Below, piece after piece: positions 7,401-10,710 of a DNA stretch of 14,132 nucleotides. This DNA is from an uncultured Elusimicrobium sp. GTDB lineage: Bacteria; Elusimicrobiota; Elusimicrobia; Elusimicrobiales; Elusimicrobiaceae. How positions within the stretch are numbered: position 1 is the first letter of the stretch; each line of letters starts with the position of its first letter. The notes below the pieces were generated by a model. The model was not told where the DNA came from. It did not search any database and saw nothing but the letters and a program-made list of their open reading frames with translations. The stretch is from assembly GCA_902787065.1 (NCBI GenBank), contig CADAFA010000023.1, forward strand, positions 1 to 14,132. The letters run 5' to 3'. The position numbers and the translations under genes were made by a program.

Positions 7401-7906
7401 CTTTTATTAAATCTACAGGAAATAGTGATGTAGAGGCGTTTTATAAAGCACTGCTTGATAGTAATAATACGTCATCTTACATCAAAGATTTATTGAAGAA
7501 TACCGGTTTAAGGGACTTTGTCACAAAAGGTACTAGTTTCCCAGATTTTGCAAACATCGCTGATAATATGTTACGTCCTTTTGAATGGCAAGACTTGATT
7601 AAAATACTTAAATCGGATACACCGGACAGCTTAAAATCACTAAAGCAAATTGCAACTGCTGATGATTGGAAACTAGTTACATCTAAATCACGAGAGTTGT
7701 TAGGAAAAAGACATGCTTACTTTGTAGAACAGTATACAGATGCCTTAAATAATATAGAAAAAATAGCCCCTAAAGCTGTTGAAGATATACGCAAAGGCAA
7801 GGTACCTCATTCCGTTACATTACAAAGAGCCGGCGTAGATAAAAAACAGGCTCAAAATATTGCTTATTGGTATAATGGAATAAAACAAATAGACAAAGTC
7901 TTATAA
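4493..7906 (+). CDS. large secreted protein of unknown function (1137 aa)
   Basis: Residues 1-22 form a signal peptide (MKKF, hydrophobic core, LNAQ), probably cleaved near LNA/QE, so the product is exported. Residues ~25-440 are charged and mostly helical. Residues ~484-505 form one hydrophobic stretch (MVLSMAMDFAVDPF, VLAPLQMV). A long low-complexity Ala/Lys/Thr/Asp region follows (~510-660). Two related short motifs come next, RKCIGFNCKD...YTP at ~674 and RRRIGF...EYIP at ~702. A Pro/Gly/Asn-rich linker (~715-790) leads to a helical C-terminal half. Coupled to the upstream membrane-protein gene by an ATGA overlap, with GGAG 11 nt upstream. AGA and ATA codons are common here, unlike in the ribosomal genes next door. 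The layout (export signal, central hydrophobic patch, low-complexity linker, distinct C-terminus) recalls some polymorphic toxins, but I see no toxin motif and no immunity gene follows. Function unassigned. Confidence 0.85.
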   Translation: MKKFLCITLSLIITLSILPLNAQEVFTPVLEREDMENYNEVSATIDKERQQITIDNHEAVYEEFIQILKEKSKRAFKNLKKNSGTYSDKQTAWNMAFFPVIEKDEKYPNSKYFKEPYQLYHYALEVYYQNIITPEAQQIGLKDYRNKARQHIRQLIAQRNQGKDFFADTTINESVNPMSEAAYLVAYATHINSFYNEVREAKLAQQKCKKLNEAEFWGYSQEECILINTLAKDYDLKTIDMGRQRIGTFASIVADEMDQCLRNVLMALQTPFLPFEEVNKFLNSMGGSESAWASCGMTRKELIQIITDNTMTREEAKKSLKKGVGGKILQGLDYTSFSYWVERGDKTKEFEDYVIDNFGQDKLEELKEEGKQKEEIEIAERMAESYNAVLSAIATDLISYGKIYYYNNDVNLVGLNDENVPVNASAKFATTWYKMGTDQTQEYSPIANFARGAILQAGGKARKLQDGLLTKTMYEAKAKENVKTNIMVLSMAMDFAVDPFMVLAPLQMVKGTKLLKMGAKYAPKTTRTAYNASKATGAAVKTAKVAIKDSKAGQTVSKVVDKASQPVKQLKQKAGKVITDAADDWSDYGKYYGASRPASKGTDVVTATKKADDVTDAAKAADDVADITTPAAKTTPKKTATDPEELGPKLTDEFDETIAKAGKTEPEATTPSTRKCIGFNCKDTDYTPTNTTTGAPEGMRRRIGFSKEPEYIPDEAGKAAANGKGGVQDFTAKGNTGPQARGPEGPSAKNPYDVRNSAGNPDTPSAPQQDLSGLNQNISNTSAEPLTRDESWKIYKDRRDQTQTSANSNIRQWANRDRTYNGTVEVKFKNDRYVEITKINGQKTRVRADDFKAWLDGIPDSPANISQREREAIKGYDDFLAQHNQISTAKVKEAELAAQEGEKAKDLMARTNSVLKENSDTHNALAMSSRGFQNSIKNGCTDVKTCNNLIEYLIENRGELNQQISELHQAFIKSTGNSDVEAFYKALLDSNNTSSYIKDLLKNTGLRDFVTKGTSFPDFANIADNMLRPFEWQDLIKILKSDTPDSLKSLKQIATADDWKLVTSKSRELLGKRHAYFVEQYTDALNNIEKIAPKAVEDIRKGKVPHSVTLQRAGVDKKQAQNIAYWYNGIKQIDKVL

Positions 7907-7910
7907 TAAC

Positions 7911-7950
7911 TTATTAAGGTCCACAGAATAAAAACTGTGGACCTTAATAA
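7911..7950 (+). terminator. perfect 16-bp inverted repeat, probable transcription terminator
   Basis: TTATTAAGGTCCACAG (7911-7926) and its exact reverse complement (7935-7950) enclose an 8-nt loop AATAAAAA. The stem begins a few bases after the stop of the large gene and lies upstream of the rpsF promoter. The GC-rich core GGTCCACAG is flanked by A/T, but there is no true U-tract, so termination is likely but not certain; a binding site is the alternative. Confidence 0.55.
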
Positions 7951-7951
7951 A

Positions 7952-7981
7952 TTGCAAACCTCCTTATACCCCTTGCAAACC
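7952..7981 (+). repeat. 9-bp direct repeat with 21-bp period overlapping the rpsF -35
   Basis: TTGCAAACC occurs at 7952-7960 and again at 7973-7981, exactly 21 bp (two helical turns) apart. The second copy contains the -35 hexamer TTGCAA. Two same-face sites could be an operator for a regulator, or chance. Confidence 0.4.
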
Positions 7982-8001
7982 GTTCCTAATTTTGTTATAA
8001 T
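7973..8001 (+). promoter_or_regulatory. promoter of the rpsF-ssb-rpsR-rplI operon
   Basis: TTGCAA (7973-7978), 17-bp spacer, TATAAT (7996-8001). Predicted start near 8008, giving a leader of about 103 nt before rpsF. It has the same hexamers and spacing as the thioredoxin promoter. Confidence 0.8.
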
Positions 8002-8052
8002 ATTTACAGGAAAAGATATTCCTTGGATTAATGGTGATTTCCTAAAATATCT

Positions 8053-8094
8053 AGGCATCAACGAGGTAGATACTACCCCGCAGTGCTTTTTTTT
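8053..8094 (+). promoter_or_regulatory. candidate S6:S18 autoregulatory leader element of rpsF
   Basis: Outer stem AGGCAT (8053-8058) with GTGCTT (8083-8088); 5' internal-loop strand CAACGA; apical stem GGTAG-ATA-CTACC (8065-8077); then CCG (8078-8080) plus CA on the 3' side. A hairpin with a CCG-containing asymmetric loop just 3' of the apical stem is the described architecture of the rpsF leader bound by the S6:S18 complex, which mimics their 16S rRNA site. The gene order (rpsF first, rpsR in the same operon) fits. The hairpin runs directly into T8 (8087-8094), which can also pair with A6 at 8098-8103 beside the ribosome-binding site, so attenuation or translational control are both possible. 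Recognised by eye, not by a covariance model. Confidence 0.6.
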
Positions 8095-8110
8095 ACGAAA
8101 AAACAGGACT

Positions 8111-8440
8111 ATGAAAACTTACGAAACAGTAACAATACTTAAACCGCAACTCAATGATAATGAAGTTGCCGCCTTGGTTGAAAAAATCAAAGGCTTGATA
8201 ACCGCAAATAAAGGCGAAGTTCTTTCTGAAGAAAAACTCGGCCGCAGGCGCTTATCCCACGAAATCAAGAAAAACCGCGAAGGCTTTTACTTATATTTCA
8301 GGTTTAAATCTGAACCGAACTTCGTTAAAAAGTTTAATGATACCTTAAAACTCAATAATTCCATTTTAAGGAATGTCGTTATGTCTTACGAAGAACCTAA
8401 AAACAAACCTGCCAATAAAAAAGCAGAAGTAGCAGCATAA
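8111..8440 (+). CDS. rpsF: 30S ribosomal protein bS6
   Basis: 109 residues. bS6 binds the 16S rRNA central domain of the 30S platform as a heterodimer with bS18. The family start (MKTYETVTILKP), the central RRRLSHEIKKNREGFYLYFRF and the LNNSILRNVVM strand are clear, with a short Lys/Ala-rich tail. I chose ATG 8111 because the family begins exactly here; an upstream in-frame start near 7937 would place the promoter and leader hairpin inside the gene. The ribosome-binding site is weak (AGGA at 8105-8108 only 2 nt from the ATG), consistent with translational regulation. First gene of the conserved rpsF-ssb-rpsR-rplI operon. Confidence 0.95.
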   Translation: MKTYETVTILKPQLNDNEVAALVEKIKGLITANKGEVLSEEKLGRRRLSHEIKKNREGFYLYFRFKSEPNFVKKFNDTLKLNNSILRNVVMSYEEPKNKPANKKAEVAA

Positions 8441-8441
8441 T

Positions 8442-8852
8442 ATGGCAAGAGTTCCGGAATTAAATTTTATTATCGTTTCCGGTCGCCTTACCCGCGATCC
8501 GGACATTAGGATGACTCAAAAGGGCAGTACCGTTTGCTCTTTTAGCATCGCAAATAACAGGTCTTACAGGGACCCAAGCACAAATGAGTGGAAGGATGAA
8601 GTTTCATACATGTCCGCAACTGCTTTCGGCCCTTTAGCGGACCGCCTGAAAGAAAAAATCAAAAAAGGCACACCCGTAATTGTTGAAGGCCGTTTGGTTA
8701 TGAGCGAATATACAGGTAAAGACGGTCAACAAAGGCGCGAGCTCCGCATCAATGCAAGCCGCGTTCAAGTTGTGCCCACAGGCGCTGCTCAAGAAGCCGC
8801 CGCTTCCGAAGAGGCTGTAACAGAAGTCCCGGAAGATGATGTACCATTTTAA
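8442..8852 (+). CDS. ssb: single-stranded DNA-binding protein
   Basis: 136 residues. An N-terminal OB fold (about 1-110) contains NFIIVSGRLTRDPDIRMT, SFSIANNRSY, SYMSATAFGPLADRL and GTPVIVEGRLVMSEY, followed by a short Ala/Glu linker and the acidic tip DDVPF. That tip is the docking peptide for DNA-metabolism partners in bacterial SSB. SSB coats single-stranded DNA during replication, recombination and repair. It starts 1 nt after the rpsF stop with no convincing Shine-Dalgarno sequence, so translation is probably coupled to rpsF. Its place between the S6 and S18 genes is the classical arrangement. The linker is short compared with E. coli SSB. Confidence 0.97.
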   Translation: MARVPELNFIIVSGRLTRDPDIRMTQKGSTVCSFSIANNRSYRDPSTNEWKDEVSYMSATAFGPLADRLKEKIKKGTPVIVEGRLVMSEYTGKDGQQRRELRINASRVQVVPTGAAQEAAASEEAVTEVPEDDVPF

Positions 8853-8870
8853 TTAATTAGAGGAATAAAA

Positions 8871-9209
8871 ATGTCAGAAGAAAAGATTGAAAATCAAGAA
8901 GTAAAAGCTGCCCCTGCTGCTGAAACAGCTAAAACCCAAGAAGGTGCCGCCACAGCCGAAAGACCCGCACGCCCTTTTGGTAAAAAACGTTTTGAAGCAA
9001 GGCGCAAAGTCTGCAAATTTTGTGCAGAAAAAATTGAAAATGTTGATTATAAAAATATTCAACTTATCAAAAGTTTTACCATGGAAAGCGGTAAAATTTT
9101 ATCAAGGCGCATTACAGGCACTTGTGCCAAACATCAACGCCAAATAACAAAGGCAGTCAAAAGGGATAGAAACCTTGCCTTTTTAGCTTATTGCTTACCG
9201 AAAAAATAA
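8871..9209 (+). CDS. rpsR: 30S ribosomal protein bS18 with N-terminal extension and Cys-type zinc motif
   Basis: 112 residues against the usual ~75. The extra ~40 N-terminal residues are Glu/Ala/Lys-rich and probably disordered. The conserved core has RRKVCKFCAEKIENVDYKN, SGKILSRRITGTCAKHQRQ and KRDRNLAFLAY. bS18 pairs with bS6 on the 30S platform. Cys48, Cys51, Cys85 and His88 form a CxxC...CxxH set, so this is the cysteine-containing (C+) form of S18 that could bind zinc; many S18 proteins lack these residues. AGAGGAA (8859-8865) precedes the ATG by 5 nt. Third gene of the operon. Confidence 0.96.
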   Translation: MSEEKIENQEVKAAPAAETAKTQEGAATAERPARPFGKKRFEARRKVCKFCAEKIENVDYKNIQLIKSFTMESGKILSRRITGTCAKHQRQITKAVKRDRNLAFLAYCLPKK

Positions 9210-9229
9210 ATTTATAACAGGAGACAAAA

Positions 9230-9685
9230 ATGAAAGTTATTCTTAGAAAAGATGTTAAAAATTTAGGTACTGTCGGCGAAATTGCCGAAGTCAAACCCGG
9301 TTATGCACGTAACTATTTACTTCCGCAAAATTTAGCGGAAATTGCAACACCTGCAGCCCTTAAAAATTGGGAACTCGGCGCTGAACAACGCAAGAAAAGA
9401 ATTGAAGCTGATCTTGCCGCTGCTAAAGAAGAAGCCAAAAAACTTAACGGTATCGTCTTAACTTATGAAAGAACCGTTAATATTGAAGGCGTTGTTTTTG
9501 GTTCAGTAACCAAAGCAGACGTTCAAAAAAGCTTGGCAGACCTTGGGCATAAAGTTTCCAAAAATAATATTGAAATCTTTAACCCGATTAAGAAAATCGG
9601 CGATACAGAAGTTTCAATTTATTTTAAACCGACGGTATATGCAAAAATCACCGTCAAACTTAATGCAGTAGAAGAAAAGAAATAG
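9230..9685 (+). CDS. rplI: 50S ribosomal protein bL9
   Basis: 151 residues, the normal length for bL9. The N-terminal 23S-binding domain (MKVILRKDVKNLGTVGEI, VKPGYARNYLLPQNLA) is joined by a long charged helix (about 45-75) to a C-terminal domain with GVVFGSVTKADVQKSL. bL9 sits at the base of the L1 stalk and influences frame maintenance. ATG at 9230 is preceded by AGGAGA (9219-9224), ideal spacing. It is the last gene of the rpsF-ssb-rpsR-rplI operon and is followed by a strong intrinsic terminator. Confidence 0.97.
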   Translation: MKVILRKDVKNLGTVGEIAEVKPGYARNYLLPQNLAEIATPAALKNWELGAEQRKKRIEADLAAAKEEAKKLNGIVLTYERTVNIEGVVFGSVTKADVQKSLADLGHKVSKNNIEIFNPIKKIGDTEVSIYFKPTVYAKITVKLNAVEEKK

Positions 9686-9718
9686 TAGTAGTTATTAGTT
9701 TTTACTAGTTCTGTTTTT

Positions 9719-9752
9719 AACCGCCTGTGTTTTTAGCATAGGCGGTTTTTTT
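9719..9752 (+). terminator. intrinsic terminator of the rpsF operon
   Basis: AACCGCCTGTG (9719-9729) pairs with CATAGGCGGTT (9737-9747), an 11-bp stem with one G-U pair and a 7-nt loop, followed by seven Ts (9746-9752). It stands 33 nt after the rplI stop. On the other strand there is no U-tract, so it acts mainly on the rightward operon and not on the convergent pilin gene. Confidence 0.92.
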
Positions 9753-9792
9753 ATTCTAACTTTACATCTAACCTATCCAATTTTGTAAACAA

Positions 9793-10335
9793 TTAGAAAA
9801 CTTTATTCATGATATAATAATTATGAGTACCTGAAGAAAATCCTTGTGGAGTTAATAAATTACTTCCACTCCATTTGCTATATGAAATATGTTCACATAA
9901 ATTATTTGCTCTTTCATTATCTTTATTTGCTAGACAAAAACTTCTTTTATGCACGTGAGGGGTTGTAATCCAAATACCAAATTTATAATCGTTTCTTGCA
10001 CAAGTGATAGCAGCTGTTGCCCCACCCTCCGGTACCATACAACAATAAAAATCGTTCATTACACCGCATGCGGCGGTATCGTTATAAGTTCGCTTTTTAA
10101 CATAACCTTCGGGTAAACCGATGTCTAAGCTTTCAAAGTCATAAGGAAATTTATTATTAATCATATAAAAATTTTGATAGGCATCCGCAAGTTTATTTGC
10201 TAAAGCATTTAATTTAGAAAACTCAGCTTTATCTACCGCTAATTTATATTGCGGCAAGGCAACTGCCGCTAAAATTCCGATAATTAAAACAACAACCAAC
10301 AATTCTAGTAAAGTAAAACCTTTTTTATTTTGCAT
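9793..10335 (-). CDS. type IV pilin-like prepilin with class III signal peptide
   Basis: 180 residues. The N-terminus is a textbook prepilin: short basic leader MQNKKG, then FTLLELLVVVLIIGILAAVALP. Prepilin peptidase would cut after Gly6 and methylate Phe7; Glu11 is the mature Glu5 that aligns subunits during assembly. The hydrophobic helix continues into the amphipathic stretch KAEFSKLNALANKLADAYQNFY. The C-terminal globular part has six cysteines (90, 98, 99, 112, 134, 147), including a CC pair, so disulfide cross-links are likely once exported. The start is supported by GAAGG (10343-10347) 7 nt upstream. It could be a major pilin, a minor pilin or a type II secretion pseudopilin. No assembly genes are nearby. 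It is convergent with the rpsF operon and has an unusual long structured leader. Confidence 0.93.
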   Translation of the reverse strand: MQNKKGFTLLELLVVVLIIGILAAVALPQYKLAVDKAEFSKLNALANKLADAYQNFYMINNKFPYDFESLDIGLPEGYVKKRTYNDTAACGVMNDFYCCMVPEGGATAAITCARNDYKFGIWITTPHVHKRSFCLANKDNERANNLCEHISYSKWSGSNLLTPQGFSSGTHNYYIMNKVF

Positions 10336-10598
10336 ATTTACACCTTCTAATATTTATACCTTCCAAATAATTTCGGGCTTGGGTAAATAGCAAAAATAAG
10401 CAATAAAAAAGCGACGATATTTACCTAAGCCTTTCCAGTAACCTGTGTAAATAACCGCCGCTATCGTACACATATGAAAATATGCGTACTGAAAGCAACG
10501 ACCATTTTTAGGACGCTAATGTGCCTTACGGGGAACCCCGCCCGGCGCGTGCGGACTTTATCCGCACTTCCTAAAAATAACCTGTACTTTTAGTACTT
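10336..10598 (-). other. long structured leader / intergenic region upstream of the pilin gene
   Basis: Part of the 374-bp stretch without a confident gene (10336-10709). In plus coordinates it holds four sets of pairings. (1) A 10-bp perfect outer stem, 10504-10513 with 10569-10578, encloses a 7-bp hairpin GTGCGGA/TCCGCAC (10549-10567) and a GC-rich arm built on CGGG-GAAC-CCCG (10529-10540). (2) A 10-bp hairpin, 10466-10475 with 10480-10489, is continued by 10456-10462 with 10494-10500. (3) A 14-bp stem pairs 10376-10389 with 10418-10431. (4) A small 8-bp inverted repeat TACTTTTA/TAAAAGTA lies near the predicted start. G-U pairs favour the minus-strand RNA in set 2 and the plus strand in set 3 and the GC arm, so the transcribed strand is not settled by pairing alone. 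Position and the downstream SD favour a minus-strand pilin leader of ~260 nt. It does not match any riboswitch class I can recall. Confidence 0.5.
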
Positions 10599-10604
10599 AT
10601 TAAA

Positions 10605-10634
10605 AGTATATCATTTTTTGAAAAGTTTTGAGAA
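10605..10634 (-). promoter_or_regulatory. possible promoter for the pilin leader
   Basis: On the minus strand TTCTCA (10634-10629), 18-bp spacer, TATACT (10610-10605). The -10 is good (5/6) and the -35 moderate (4/6). It would start transcription near 10598. No better promoter was found closer to the pilin ATG. Confidence 0.4.
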
Positions 10635-10690
10635 GTATTTTTTATAAAACCGTAGCACACTAGTGTGATTTCGCGCCGCGCAGCAAATTT
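10622..10690. repeat. imperfect direct repeat, copy A (intergenic)
   Basis: The core 10643-10690 matches 10769-10816 (copy B) at 39 of 48 positions with no gap; the similarity extends left through AAAGTTT and TGAGAA blocks with a 3-nt length difference. The copies are offset by 126 bp. Copy A carries a 12-bp palindrome CACACTAGTGTG (10656-10667) at the site where B differs most. Confidence 0.75.
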
Positions 10691-10710
10691 ACAAATATTA
10701 TATGTAAATT
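10686..10710. repeat. 8-bp perfect inverted repeat
   Basis: AATTTACA (10686-10693) and TGTAAATT (10703-10710) with a 9-nt loop, directly beyond the aas terminator and at the edge of repeat copy A. No U-tract. Role unknown. Confidence 0.5.

Noticed and set aside
4493..7906. Polymorphic toxin with immunity gene
   Set aside because: The domain layout is suggestive only; no toxin active-site motif was seen, and the next genes are the ribosomal operon and not an immunity gene.
7937..8110. N-terminal extension of bS6 from an upstream in-frame start
   Set aside because: It would put the operon promoter and leader hairpin inside the coding region, and the bS6 family begins at the ATG at 8111.
10463..10507. 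14-codon minus-strand ORF (MVVAFSTHIF...) in the pilin leader
   Set aside because: Short, without a ribosome-binding site, and fully within stem-forming sequence; not reported as a gene.
10504..10578. tRNA-like cloverleaf in the GC-rich leader
   Set aside because: Stem sizes and loops do not fit tRNA; no T-loop or anticodon arm can be placed.
10336..10709. Known riboswitch or ncRNA (c-di-GMP-I, 6S, SRP, tmRNA, RNase P) in the pilin upstream region
   Set aside because: None of the diagnostic conserved cores of these classes could be found on either strand.
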